64,000 nucleotides of DNA from Paenibacillus sp. PAMC 26794 (GTDB lineage Bacteria; Bacillota; Bacilli; Paenibacillales; Paenibacillaceae): positions 26,690 through 90,689 of the forward strand of contig NZ_ANHX01000015.1 in assembly GCF_000316035.1 (NCBI RefSeq), given 5' to 3'. The notes below the pieces were generated by a model. That model was not told the DNA's origin. It ran no database searches and saw nothing but the letters and a program-made list of their open reading frames with translations. A program made the position numbers and the translations under genes. Positions 51,351-60,459 of the stretch are shown here, piece by piece; within the stretch, counting starts at the first letter, position 1; each line of letters opens with the position of its first letter.

Positions 51351-52232
51351 CTATCCTTTCACAGCACCCAAAGCAACACTCCCAATAATCTGTTTGGAAA
51401 ATACAGAGAATACAATAATAATAGGCAGGATTGAGATCGCTACACCCAAATACAAGAGCCCATAATCCATCCCATAGTACCCCTGCACTAGCGCAACCAA
51501 TACCGGAAGCGGATATTTATCCAGGGAGAAAAATAACACAAGCGGTGTCAGGAAATTATTCCATGATCCGATAAACGTGAATATGCCAAGGGCGGCGATC
51601 GCCGGTCCCAGAATAGGCAGTACAATCTGATTGAACGTCCGGAACTCACCGGCACTGTCCACCCGTGCAGATTCAATAATCTCATCCGGGATGCTGCTCT
51701 CCATGAACTGCTTGATAAAAAATACATTAAACGCGTTAGCCGCAGCAGGCAAAATAATTGCAGCATAGCTATCCAGAAGTCCCATCATGCTGAATAGTCG
51801 ATATACGCCAATCAAAGCTAGTTGACCCGGTACCATCATGGTTGCTAACAAAAACAGGAACAACCCGTTTCGTCCTTTGAATTTAAATTTGGCAAATCCA
51901 TACGCAGTTAAGGCCCCAATATACAGAGATAATACGGTCGATGTTCCTGCAATAAATATGCTGTTGGCAAACCCACGCCATATGTTGATTTTGGATACCA
52001 TGTTCATATAGTTATCAACCAAGAATGATCCAGGGAGAAATGTAAACGTCGAAGCAATCGTTGCATTATTGTGTGTGGAATAGATGAGCATCAGATAGAA
52101 TGGAATAATACAGAGTACGGCTAGACCAATCAGCAACAGATATATGATGATCTTGCCCGCCGTTAGTCGCCTTGTATTGGCATAATGTTGAATCGCTGCA
52201 TTTGGTTGTTCCATTGATTTCGCAGTTTGCAT
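51351..52232 (-). CDS. Carbohydrate ABC transporter permease (MalG-like)
   Basis: 293 residues, six transmembrane helices and the EAA loop SSIPDEIIESARVDSAGEFRTF contacting the ATPase. The C-terminus (FSKQIIGSVALGAVKG) is typical of the MalG family. GGGAGGGG precedes the ATG. Last gene of the importer operon, 15 bp after the MalF-like gene. No ATP-binding gene is present; in Bacillota a shared MsmX-type ATPase usually energises such systems. Confidence 0.92.
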   Translation of the reverse strand: MQTAKSMEQPNAAIQHYANTRRLTAGKIIIYLLLIGLAVLCIIPFYLMLIYSTHNNATIASTFTFLPGSFLVDNYMNMVSKINIWRGFANSIFIAGTSTVLSLYIGALTAYGFAKFKFKGRNGLFLFLLATMMVPGQLALIGVYRLFSMMGLLDSYAAIILPAAANAFNVFFIKQFMESSIPDEIIESARVDSAGEFRTFNQIVLPILGPAIAALGIFTFIGSWNNFLTPLVLFFSLDKYPLPVLVALVQGYYGMDYGLLYLGVAISILPIIIVFSVFSKQIIGSVALGAVKG

Positions 52233-52247
52233 GAAGAACTCCCCTCC

Positions 52248-53138
52248 CTATGAACGGCTCTTGCGCTTGGTCATGATGAAGGATGCAACAGACAACAATA
52301 TGATAATGATGAACAGGCAAAATGCGATGGCAGCGCCGTAACCAAAACGCGTGCTCTGGAATGCTACATTATAGAGATACATAATACTGGTCATGGCTGC
52401 CCGGTCAGGACCGCCAGTCCCATTGGTCAGTGTAAATGGCTGATCGAAAATCTGGATGCCCCCAATAATGGATGTAATCATCTGAAACAGAATAATTGGA
52501 CGGAGCATCGGCACGATAATATGAATGAAAATATGTTTCTTTTTCGCGCCATCCATCTGGGCAGCCTCCAGCAGAGAAGGATCAATGCCCTGAAGACCAG
52601 CTAGGTAGATGACCATGGAATAACCGAAGTATTGGAAAAACAAAATGGATGATACAATCAGACGCATAAACCAGGGATCATTTTTCCAGTTAATTGGATC
52701 TTGTATTATTCCGGTCTGCACCAAAAAATGATTCAGTCCGCCAGACTGCCAGTCAAAAATCAAGCTGACAAGTAATCCAAGTGATGCAGCCGTAACGATG
52801 TTGGGAAAAAAGTATACGGCTCTGAAAAAGTCCCGTCCTTTGAGCAACTTATCATTCAGAATAAAAGCCAACACAAGTGAGATTGTGAGCTGTGGAACTA
52901 CAGATACACCCCAGATGAATAACGTATTAAACAAGGTTTTGTAAAACAACGGGTCTTGTAGTACGGCAACGTAGTTACCGATCCCTACAAAGTCAGGTGT
53001 TGTGATTCCATCAAAGTTGGTGAAACTGATATAAAGCGAATATAAAATGGGATACAGCCCAAAAATGGTGAAAATAATAAAAAACGGAGCAATAAAGTAG
53101 TAGCCGTAATGGTCCTTGCGAATCGTTTTGGCAAACAT
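52248..53138 (-). CDS. Carbohydrate ABC transporter permease (MalF-like)
   Basis: 296 residues, six transmembrane helices. The EAA motif is GIDPSLLEAAQMDGAKKKHIF. N-terminus YGYYFIAPFFIIFTIFGLYP is typical of sugar permeases of this type. 54 bp after the binding-protein gene and 15 bp before its MalG partner. Confidence 0.92.
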   Translation of the reverse strand: MFAKTIRKDHYGYYFIAPFFIIFTIFGLYPILYSLYISFTNFDGITTPDFVGIGNYVAVLQDPLFYKTLFNTLFIWGVSVVPQLTISLVLAFILNDKLLKGRDFFRAVYFFPNIVTAASLGLLVSLIFDWQSGGLNHFLVQTGIIQDPINWKNDPWFMRLIVSSILFFQYFGYSMVIYLAGLQGIDPSLLEAAQMDGAKKKHIFIHIIVPMLRPIILFQMITSIIGGIQIFDQPFTLTNGTGGPDRAAMTSIMYLYNVAFQSTRFGYGAAIAFCLFIIIILLSVASFIMTKRKSRS

Positions 53139-53192
53139 GTTCTATCCCCCCAGTTATCATCGGATGTGTATATTCAATCGCTTACTTCTAAG

Positions 53193-54458
53193 CTAATCCA
53201 CTTCCAGCTCCGGAAATCTCAAGGTGACATCACGTTTGATTCGCTTTACGACTTCTTCCTTGGTCTGAATGTCCTTATTGAGATATAACTGGAGTACAAT
53301 CTTGTAGATATCATTGTTAATCGTGGCATCATATTTGGTGCGTTCGTATACAGGTACCCGTTTTGCAGCCTCCGAGAAAAACTCGAAATGCTTCTGTCCT
53401 CCCAAATAGGACGATGAGAGAGACGGGGCAAGTTCATCATTCACAACCATGTTGCTGGTGAAATAATCCTGCTCTTTCGCTAACTCCGACAGAAAGTCGT
53501 GGTTAAAGTTATAGAACTCGATAAACTTCCAGGCCAGATCCTTTTTGTCACTTTTACTATACATCGCGATATAAGTTCCGCCTGCACTAAACGCTGACGG
53601 TCCCTGAGCCAGACCCCACATACCTTCGGTATCCGGAGCGTTTGCCTTGAACGTATATTGCAGTGCCCAGGTTGCCCCGGGATAAAACATGACCTCTCCT
53701 TTTTGCATGGATGCAGCGTAACCGGCACTTCCATCTTCATACTCGGCAAGTACATTCCGCTCACGTGCTTCACGTACAAGATCGAGCACTTCCAAATAGG
53801 TTGGATCGATGACGAGCTTGCCGTCCTTCACCCAAGGTATACCATCATATGAATTCGATATAGCATTCCAATTCGCCAATGCATGTACTTTATTCCCGCT
53901 AAGTTGCTGTACCTTCTCTCCAATCTCGAAGATCTTCTCCCATGTATCGATCTGTGAACCCACCTGCTCAGGATCATCAGTGCCCAGATATTTCTTCGCC
54001 AAGTCCCGACGATAGTAGATCCCCCCTGGTGTTCCCTGATAACCTATCGCTCTGACATTTCCCTCACTGTCCTTTTCATTGGCCTGAACAAAAGCATATT
54101 GTTCCTGGATAAGTTCATTGGCGTTATACGGCGAAGCTGATAGATTCTCCAGATATGGAACGTCGATCAGTTCTCGAATATTCGCATTTTCAATCATAAA
54201 TACATCTGGAGCCTTCGAGGTTGTCTGTAGCGCAGATTTCAGCTTGGTGATATAGAAATTACCGGGGATGTTGACAAAGTTCACTTTGATGTCAGGATAT
54301 TTCTGTTCGAATTTCTCGATGGCGTACCCTGCTTCATCCGTAAAACTCCACACAGTAATCTCCTGTTGTTTGGTTTGACTCGATGGACTGAACTGACAAC
54401 CAGCTAACAACATCGCTGCACATACAAATACAATAGTTGGCTTAAACCACTTCTTCAT
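53193..54458 (-). CDS. Carbohydrate ABC transporter substrate-binding lipoprotein
   Basis: 421 residues: lipobox MLLAGCQFS (Cys about 21), then a family 1 extracellular binding fold (EITVWSFTDEAGYAIEKFEQ, PDIKVNFVNIPG). The sugar is not predictable. GGAGGGGG precedes the ATG. A cre site overlaps the leader, so glucose repression through CcpA is expected. First gene of the three-gene importer operon. Confidence 0.93.
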   Translation of the reverse strand: MKKWFKPTIVFVCAAMLLAGCQFSPSSQTKQQEITVWSFTDEAGYAIEKFEQKYPDIKVNFVNIPGNFYITKLKSALQTTSKAPDVFMIENANIRELIDVPYLENLSASPYNANELIQEQYAFVQANEKDSEGNVRAIGYQGTPGGIYYRRDLAKKYLGTDDPEQVGSQIDTWEKIFEIGEKVQQLSGNKVHALANWNAISNSYDGIPWVKDGKLVIDPTYLEVLDLVREARERNVLAEYEDGSAGYAASMQKGEVMFYPGATWALQYTFKANAPDTEGMWGLAQGPSAFSAGGTYIAMYSKSDKKDLAWKFIEFYNFNHDFLSELAKEQDYFTSNMVVNDELAPSLSSSYLGGQKHFEFFSEAAKRVPVYERTKYDATINNDIYKIVLQLYLNKDIQTKEEVVKRIKRDVTLRFPELEVD

Positions 54459-54476
54459 AGGCCCCCTCCTTCAAAA

Positions 54477-54491
54477 AGGAAACGCTTACAA
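54477..54491 (-). promoter_or_regulatory. Catabolite-responsive element (cre)
   Basis: On the minus strand TTGTAAGCGTTTCCT fits every fixed position of the cre consensus WTGNAANCGNWNNCW. It lies about 20 bp before the binding-protein ATG, just upstream of its ribosome site, where CcpA would act as a roadblock. Confidence 0.75.
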
Positions 54492-54543
54492 TTTATTAGA
54501 GTATATTGATTTTGGGGAGGGCTTTCTCCACAAATATTGTGCA

Positions 54544-55428
54544 TTACCCTCCATATTTTGTGATATTCGTACGATGTTTCTTACGAAATTCGGAGGGTGT
54601 ACAGTCATTATATTTTTTGAAAAGACGATTATAGGAGTTAACATTGTTAAATCCATGTCCGATCGCAATCTCCAGAATCGTATCCTGACGGAACAATAAG
54701 GCCCACTCTGACTTGATAATTCGGAAATGATTCAAGTATTCCATCAGTGTTACTCCTTTGATCTCTTTGAACAGTTTGCAGACATGGAACTTGCTGAATT
54801 TAATATGTTCCGCCACCTGTTCCAGCTTAATGGGCTCAGCATAGTGCTCCTCCAGGTATTCACAGACCGATTCAAGGAATTCAAATTTTTTGGAGGAAGT
54901 ACATGCCCATCCTGAAGATGATGATTCATCGGTGGTAACCGGTACTTTTGTACGCAATAAAAGTATGATGAGATCATACAACCTGGATACCATTAACCAT
55001 CGGTATCCCGGCTTCTGATTTTTCTTCTCGGTAATGATGTCATCTATATATTGAGTCAGATTGCTCTGACTTCCCGTATTCGAGGGAATAACTGTTGTTT
55101 TGTTGAAAAGTTGTCCGAGATCCTGAATTTCGGCTTCGGTCGTGAAACTGCCGGTTAACAATTCGAGTCGGAATAAGATAATGGTCAAATGTTCGGTCCC
55201 CGGTAAAAAGCAGTGCACATCCCCTGGTTTGATCAGAAGCACATCCCCTTTTTCCAACTCACACACGTGGTCGTTCACACCAATTCTGGCGCTCTTACCA
55301 TTGACGAGAACCAGTTCAACCTCATCATGCCAGTGTGCAGCATAATTGAACTGATTTCCTGTATGAATTACCCGAATGGGAAAACCTTCTTGCATATGGC
55401 CTGTCTCCAAAAAAGTGGGTACGCCCAT
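54544..55428 (-). CDS. AraC-family regulator with cupin sensor domain
   Basis: 294 residues. The N-terminal cupin (NYAAHWHDEVELVLVNGKS, VLLIKPGDVHCFLPG) likely binds a sugar. C-terminal HTHs are LEQVAEHIKFSKFHVCKLFK and ILEIAIGHGFNNVNSYNRLF. GGAGG lies 8 nt before the ATG at 55428. It lies between the LacI gene and the importer operon on the same strand and is the probable activator of the importer. Confidence 0.92.
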   Translation of the reverse strand: MGVPTFLETGHMQEGFPIRVIHTGNQFNYAAHWHDEVELVLVNGKSARIGVNDHVCELEKGDVLLIKPGDVHCFLPGTEHLTIILFRLELLTGSFTTEAEIQDLGQLFNKTTVIPSNTGSQSNLTQYIDDIITEKKNQKPGYRWLMVSRLYDLIILLLRTKVPVTTDESSSSGWACTSSKKFEFLESVCEYLEEHYAEPIKLEQVAEHIKFSKFHVCKLFKEIKGVTLMEYLNHFRIIKSEWALLFRQDTILEIAIGHGFNNVNSYNRLFKKYNDCTPSEFRKKHRTNITKYGG

Positions 55429-55534
55429 CGTATCAACCTCCATTTATTTCCAACGCAAAAAACTCCTCGTCTTTATATTATGCATAAATGGCTACTCTCC
55501 TTTCTTTTTAAGTATTTAAAATTCTATAGAATGC

Positions 55535-55564
55535 AAAAAAAACTCCTCAACTCAGGTTGAGGAG
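55535..55564 (-). terminator. Terminator of the lacI-type gene
   Basis: CTCCTCAAC pairs with GTTGAGGAG, T8 on the minus strand. The stop codon of the gene lies inside the stem. Confidence 0.85.
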
Positions 55565-56545
55565 CCGAACAGAATCACGTTCCACGCATTGGATGTCCAG
55601 TGTATATAACGTCTCTACGATCTCTCCATTCAGCAGTTGGAAAAGAACATGACCTGCAAGCTGGCCTGCATCCCTCTTCGGCTGACGAAATGTGGTTAGA
55701 GGTGGATTCATGTACTGAGATGCAGGTATATTGTCAAAGCCGATTACGGATAACTGCTCAGGTATTGAGATATCATGCTCCCTGAAGGCTTCCAAGCCGC
55801 CGATCGCCATTTCATCATTTGCAAAAAATACAGCGGATGGCAACTCTCCTTCAAGCAGTTTCTTGGCTGCATTGTAGCCATCTTGCTTCATGTATTGTCC
55901 GCCAATTTTCCATTCGGGGTTCTCTTCAATGCCTGCCTCCTTCAAGGCTTTCAAATAACCTTGATAACGATGGAGATTACATTCCGATTGTGACGGGCCA
56001 CTAATATAAGCTATTGTCCGATGCCCTTTATCGATCAGATAACGGGTAGCCAAGTAACCACCTTGCGTATCACTCATCAAAACCTTTACAATATGTTGAG
56101 CATCCAGATCCCGATCCATGACGACAATCGGAAACCCTGCTTCTGATGCTTCAATCAGTAACTGATCTTGAATATTCTGAGCGATAACAATAGCTCCGTC
56201 AATTCTTCGTTCACGAATGTAACGATGGGCTGTCGACTTTTCTCCACCCAACGAACTACATACGATCATATCGTATCCATGACTCATGACGACGGTTTCT
56301 ATTCCGTTCACCAAATCCGAGAAATACGGACTGGACATGTCATGGACAATAACACCAATGGTTTGTGTACTATTTCGTTTTAATTCCGATGCAGGACCAT
56401 GCCTAACGTAATTGAGTTGACTCGCTGCCTCAAGTACTCGAAGTCTTGTCGGCTCACTTACATTCCCTTTATCGTTGAGTACGCAAGATACGGTCGAACT
56501 GGCTACACCAGCCATCCTAGCTACATCTTTAATCGTTGTCATCAT
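55547..56545 (-). CDS. LacI-family transcriptional regulator
   Basis: 332 residues. N-terminal HTH TTIKDVARMAGVASSTVSCV with hinge helix, followed by a periplasmic-binding-like sensor (QTIGVIVHDMSSPYFSDLVN, RRIDGAIVIAQ). Two tandem ATG codons follow GAGGAG. As the outermost gene of the importer locus it probably represses the sugar genes until an inducer is present. Confidence 0.93.
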   Translation of the reverse strand: MMTTIKDVARMAGVASSTVSCVLNDKGNVSEPTRLRVLEAASQLNYVRHGPASELKRNSTQTIGVIVHDMSSPYFSDLVNGIETVVMSHGYDMIVCSSLGGEKSTAHRYIRERRIDGAIVIAQNIQDQLLIEASEAGFPIVVMDRDLDAQHIVKVLMSDTQGGYLATRYLIDKGHRTIAYISGPSQSECNLHRYQGYLKALKEAGIEENPEWKIGGQYMKQDGYNAAKKLLEGELPSAVFFANDEMAIGGLEAFREHDISIPEQLSVIGFDNIPASQYMNPPLTTFRQPKRDAGQLAGHVLFQLLNGEIVETLYTLDIQCVERDSVRLLNLS

Positions 56546-56706
56546 ATATACTCCTCAAAGACAGTTTCATCTGTTTAGTCCATCATGGCAGTAACACAGC
56601 AATACACACGGGATAGTTCACTAGCATTTTAACACGTCAGTCCAGTCATGTCTCTTAGCAAAACATCAACTACGAGAAAACATATTAAAGAAACCGGGGT
56701 GCCTTT

Positions 56707-57132
56707 ATGAGATTTAGTGAATACGTAATAGGTCAGCGCTACGAAACCACATCCTTGGCATTATCCAAGAGTGATATTATTGAGTTTGCCACAATCTATG
56801 ATCCACAGTACATGCATTTGGATGAGGAAAAGGCCAAGCAAGGCCGATTCGGCAGTTTAATTGCTTCTGGCATGCAAACGATGAATATCTCCTTTAAATT
56901 ATGGATTGAGATCGGCATCTATGGAGAGCATGTCGTGGCGGGCACCGGAATGAATAACATTCAATTCCTGAAACCAGTCTTTCCGGATGATGAACTTCAT
57001 GTCATTGCAGAAGTCATTGGACTGACTCCCAGACGAAAAGGAAATGGGATTGTTACGGTGCTGCTGAGTACATTCAATCAGAAGAATCAAAAGGTATTTC
57101 AGGCAGAATTAAGTGCATTAATCGATAATTAA
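56707..57132 (+). CDS. MaoC-like hot-dog hydratase
   Basis: 141 residues of the R-hydratase/MaoC type: ATIYDPQYMHLDEEKAKQG contains the catalytic Asp and His, and FGSLIASGMQTM the following helix. It hydrates enoyl-CoA or a related acyl thioester; the substrate is unknown. GGGGTGCC precedes the ATG. Single gene convergent with the aminotransferase. Confidence 0.88.
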   Translation: MRFSEYVIGQRYETTSLALSKSDIIEFATIYDPQYMHLDEEKAKQGRFGSLIASGMQTMNISFKLWIEIGIYGEHVVAGTGMNNIQFLKPVFPDDELHVIAEVIGLTPRRKGNGIVTVLLSTFNQKNQKVFQAELSALIDN

Positions 57133-57148
57133 GGCTGAGAAAAAGCCC

Positions 57149-57174
57149 AAAAAAGCCGCCAATTGGCGGCTTTT
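57149..57174. terminator. Bidirectional terminator between MaoC and aminotransferase genes
   Basis: AAAAGCCGCC-AATT-GGCGGCTTTT, a perfect palindrome without the G.U pair seen in one-directional copies of this family. Confidence 0.9.
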
Positions 57175-57200
57175 CGTAGATATATCACATTGAAACATTT

Positions 57201-58391
57201 TTAAGTGTTATAACCTTTCAAAACCTGCCCCAAAATCTCTACGCCCTTGACAATCTGTTCGTCTGACGGGGTTGAGAAATTAAGTCTGATGGCATTACAA
57301 GGGTCCTGCTCGTTCACCAGGAATGCATTTCCCGGTACAACCGCAACCCCTTGAGCTGCCGCTGTCTTGGCATAATCAAGCATTGGCACATGTGCTGGCA
57401 GATCACACCAGAGGAACAGTCCACCATCCGGTTGGGTATAGGTAATGGACTCCCCCATATGCTCTTGCAGCTTGTCCATCATCAATGTTGCTTTTCTCCG
57501 ATAGACCTCACGAATGCTGTTAATGTGCCCCGTGTAGTCATACTCTGTCATGAACTTGTATGCCAGAATCTGTGGAAGCATGGCTGTATGTACGTCTTCT
57601 CCCTGTTTGGCAACAACCATCTTCTCCACGACTTCATGTGGCGCTTGTACAAAACCAACGCGCAGTCCTGCCGACAAAATTTTGGAGAATGATCCAACAT
57701 AGATGACCAGACCCTCATCATCCATAGACTTGATGGTTGGCACATCGTCTCCATTGAATCGAAGTTCTCCGTACGGGTTATCTTCCAAAATCATCACGCC
57801 ATACTTCTTAGCCAGCTCGTATATGGCCTTACGTTTCGCAAGACTCGTTGTTACACCCGTCGGATTCTGAAAACTCGGGATCACGTAGATCAGTTTCACA
57901 TTAGGCTCCGTTTGCAACGCCTGTTCCAGCTTCTCGATATCCATACCGTCCATCTCCATCGGAACACCTGCAAGCTTTGCACCAGATGCCCGGAAGGAGT
58001 TCAGGGAACCAATAAAGCTCGGACTCTCACAGATGATCGTGTCACCTTCATTACAGAACACTTTACAGGCCAGTTCAATCCCCTGCTGTGCTCCAGATAC
58101 GATGAACAATTGATCGGATGGTTTACCGGTATCAAAACCTGTCTTCAAATGTTGAGTCAATGCTTCCCTGAGGGGGACATATCCTTCCGTAATTCCATAT
58201 TGCAGAGCCGTGACCGGGTCATGCTCCAGAATGGATTGAGTGAATGTGCGAATCGCCTCAATAGGAAAAGTTTCCGGAGCAGGATTTCCCGCGGAGAATG
58301 GAATCACATTTTGCCCCGAAGAAGCCTTCAGAATCTCACGAATAATGGATGGTTGCAGTGCTGCGATACGATTAGAAAATGAATAGTTCAT
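57201..58391 (-). CDS. PLP-dependent aminotransferase (class I/II, 2-aminoadipate type)
   Basis: 396 residues. Fold type I: SGAQQGIELACKVFCNEGDT, PSFQNPTGVTTSLAKRKAI, and the PLP lysine in YVGSFSKILSAGLRVGF. The N-terminus FSNRIAALQPSIIREILKAS matches the LysN/ARO8-like group without a MocR DNA-binding domain. GGAGGC precedes the ATG. Amino-acid specificity cannot be decided from sequence alone. Confidence 0.9.
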   Translation of the reverse strand: MNYSFSNRIAALQPSIIREILKASSGQNVIPFSAGNPAPETFPIEAIRTFTQSILEHDPVTALQYGITEGYVPLREALTQHLKTGFDTGKPSDQLFIVSGAQQGIELACKVFCNEGDTIICESPSFIGSLNSFRASGAKLAGVPMEMDGMDIEKLEQALQTEPNVKLIYVIPSFQNPTGVTTSLAKRKAIYELAKKYGVMILEDNPYGELRFNGDDVPTIKSMDDEGLVIYVGSFSKILSAGLRVGFVQAPHEVVEKMVVAKQGEDVHTAMLPQILAYKFMTEYDYTGHINSIREVYRRKATLMMDKLQEHMGESITYTQPDGGLFLWCDLPAHVPMLDYAKTAAAQGVAVVPGNAFLVNEQDPCNAIRLNFSTPSDEQIVKGVEILGQVLKGYNT

Positions 58392-58509
58392 CTTAAATAG
58401 TGCCTCCCGACATTTCTTCTAATTAACTCTCTATCATTACATTAGATTCTATTATACGAGCATTTCCCGAATTTCCAAACTGTCTCCACAAAATTAATGC
58501 TTTTACGCC

Positions 58510-58540
58510 AAAAAAGAGGCCGCCGTCAGCAACCTCTTTC
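58510..58540 (-). terminator. Terminator of the type III PKS operon
   Basis: AAAGAGGTTGC pairs with GCGGCCTCTTT through two G.U pairs; T6 follows on the minus strand. Confidence 0.75.
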
Positions 58541-58569
58541 GCATAAGTATTGAGCAAAATTTCAGCCTA

Positions 58570-59733
58570 TTAGCGCGCTGCGTTCATCTCGGATAACCGT
58601 GTGGCCTTCACAACATAAGCGGCTAGACCAGGGATCATCCGGGCCAGACCTGGATAGAATTTATTGGTCTTGGCAAAAGCCAGCTTTTGGATTCTTCTTG
58701 CGCGTCTGAGCAATTGAGTGAATTCACGGCTTGCTTCCAACGTGTAATTACTCTGCCAATCGGCATGTTCAATGTCGCCTTGCAGGTACTTGTCAGTCCA
58801 CCTTGCGCACAGGAGTGAGGAGCGAAGGGCAATGGACATTCCGTCTCCACATAAGGGCGGTATCATCAGCATGGCATCCCCAATATGCGGATATTGAGAC
58901 CACGGCTCAGGAACGTTGGACAGATGTAGCGGCGCAATTGACACTTGCGTTCCATCTACAGGCTTTCCTTCGGCTAAACGGGCTGCCAAACTCACGTTTG
59001 TCAGGGATGCCGCCTGTAAAATATCGTTGACAGACTTGCCACTTCCCTGGACGGTATCCAGTGTCAACAATGCGGCGACATTCACAATGCCATCCTCAAT
59101 CGGGGAAATGCCCACGTAACCACCCTCGCAAAAATATAACTCTACCCGTGCGGGAATCTCAATTCCGCTGAAGTGGGACTTAACGCCAACATATACGGTT
59201 TGGTCCCGCAGATCAGGTGCGGAAGCCATCCCGCGTGGCTTTTTGGTCCCATGTGCCCCGATAACGGCTTTGGCTCTGTAGCTGATCCGCTCATCTCCCT
59301 GTTTCACCTGAACCTCATAACTGGCATCCTCAAGCTGCTCGATGCTCGTTATGGTCGCTTTGGTCACAATCTGGGCTCCAGCCTCCAGCGCCTTCTGATG
59401 CAAAATCTGGTCCAGCTCATATCGACTTATGCCATATGCAAATCCCGGCAGCGGTGCTTCGATCACTCCACCTTGTCGCATAACGATTTTGGCATGATCC
59501 ATGGTGCTGGGTTTTTTTGACTGGTCCAGAAGGTGAATGTCCAGAAGGTGAATGTCCAGAACTTCTAACATCTCCTTGGTTTCGGGTGACATGAACTCAC
59601 CGCAGGTTTTGTGCCGGGGGAACTCCTGACGATCCAGCAAAAGGGTCCGATGTCCTTTCCCAGCCAGTTGCATGGCACATGTACTGCCGGCAATTCCGGC
59701 TCCGATGACAATCACATCTATCGATTTCGACAC
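58570..59733 (-). CDS. FAD-dependent oxidoreductase of the type III PKS operon
   Basis: 387 residues of the geranylgeranyl-reductase/aromatic-hydroxylase-like flavoprotein group: FAD turn IDVIVIGAGIAGSTCAMQLA and second motif GDAMLMIPPLCGDGMSIALR near residue 290. Residues 57-68 contain a tandem repeat, DIHLLDIHLLD, from a 15-bp duplication. It lies 6 bp after the methyltransferase and probably hydroxylates or reduces the polyketide product. Confidence 0.9.
   Translation of the reverse strand: MSKSIDVIVIGAGIAGSTCAMQLAGKGHRTLLLDRQEFPRHKTCGEFMSPETKEMLEVLDIHLLDIHLLDQSKKPSTMDHAKIVMRQGGVIEAPLPGFAYGISRYELDQILHQKALEAGAQIVTKATITSIEQLEDASYEVQVKQGDERISYRAKAVIGAHGTKKPRGMASAPDLRDQTVYVGVKSHFSGIEIPARVELYFCEGGYVGISPIEDGIVNVAALLTLDTVQGSGKSVNDILQAASLTNVSLAARLAEGKPVDGTQVSIAPLHLSNVPEPWSQYPHIGDAMLMIPPLCGDGMSIALRSSLLCARWTDKYLQGDIEHADWQSNYTLEASREFTQLLRRARRIQKLAFAKTNKFYPGLARMIPGLAAYVVKATRLSEMNAAR
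59524..59561. repeat. 15-bp tandem duplication within the FAD oxidoreductase gene
   Basis: GTCCAGAAGGTGAAT occurs twice head to tail (59524-59538 and 59539-59553) and a third partial copy follows. It adds five residues in frame (one extra HLLDI). Confidence 0.85.
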
Positions 59734-59739
59734 GTCAGA

Positions 59740-60459
59740 TCACCTGCCTTTCGTGGGAATAACAACAGAGTAACGGAATAAGGGCTTCCATTCATAGGTC
59801 ATCGTATCATGATTGAGACGTTGTTTAAGTTCCTTCCAATCCCTCCCTGTAAAACCTTTGGCTACGGAAAGAGGCCCATCATGCCGAATATAACGATTGC
59901 GCGAGATCATTCGTGTAGTAATCCAGACCGCCTTATAGGATACGGGGTGGCGGTGAATATCATTAATGACGACACCGTATCTGGATGCTCGCAGCATATG
60001 AGAAACCATATCAACCAGCTGATCTCCGTCAAAATGATGTACAAACTGAGAGCCTGTCACGATATCTGCTGAAGCATCCGGCAGTTGTGTAAGATCGGCA
60101 CGTTGTACCCGGACTCGGGGTTCGTCACGGAATAGTTGTCTCGCTTCCTCACATGCCTCTTCCGTCAGATCAACCAATGTAATCTCCAACTGAATGCCCT
60201 GACGATCCGCCCATTGCAGTAGTTTCTGGTTCACATCCCCTGAGCCTGCCCCCACATCCAGAAGAGTCAGCTTATCTGGCCTACCGACAGAGTTCCATAA
60301 CTTCTCTACACCAGCCAAAGTTGGCCCAGGTGCTGCGAATATTTTGTTAAGACGTCTGAGATGTCTAAGCGCTTCACGCAGCTCCTCCCCTCCCAGAGAG
60401 AAGTCATCCATCAGTTCATCTTCCTTGGCTCGAATGGACAATGTTCTAAAAAAGGACAT
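59740..60459 (-). CDS. SAM-dependent methyltransferase of the type III PKS operon
   Basis: 239 residues. Motif I LLDVGAGSGDVNQKL (about 76-90), IVTGSQFVHHFDGDQLVDM, and a C-terminal NDIHRHPVSYKAVWITTRM segment as in the enzymes paired with bacterial type III PKSs. The ATG lies 14 bp inside the end of the PKS gene and GGAGG is 9 nt upstream, so translation is coupled. It probably O-methylates an alkylresorcinol or alkylpyrone. Confidence 0.88.
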   Translation of the reverse strand: MSFFRTLSIRAKEDELMDDFSLGGEELREALRHLRRLNKIFAAPGPTLAGVEKLWNSVGRPDKLTLLDVGAGSGDVNQKLLQWADRQGIQLEITLVDLTEEACEEARQLFRDEPRVRVQRADLTQLPDASADIVTGSQFVHHFDGDQLVDMVSHMLRASRYGVVINDIHRHPVSYKAVWITTRMISRNRYIRHDGPLSVAKGFTGRDWKELKQRLNHDTMTYEWKPLFRYSVVIPTKGR

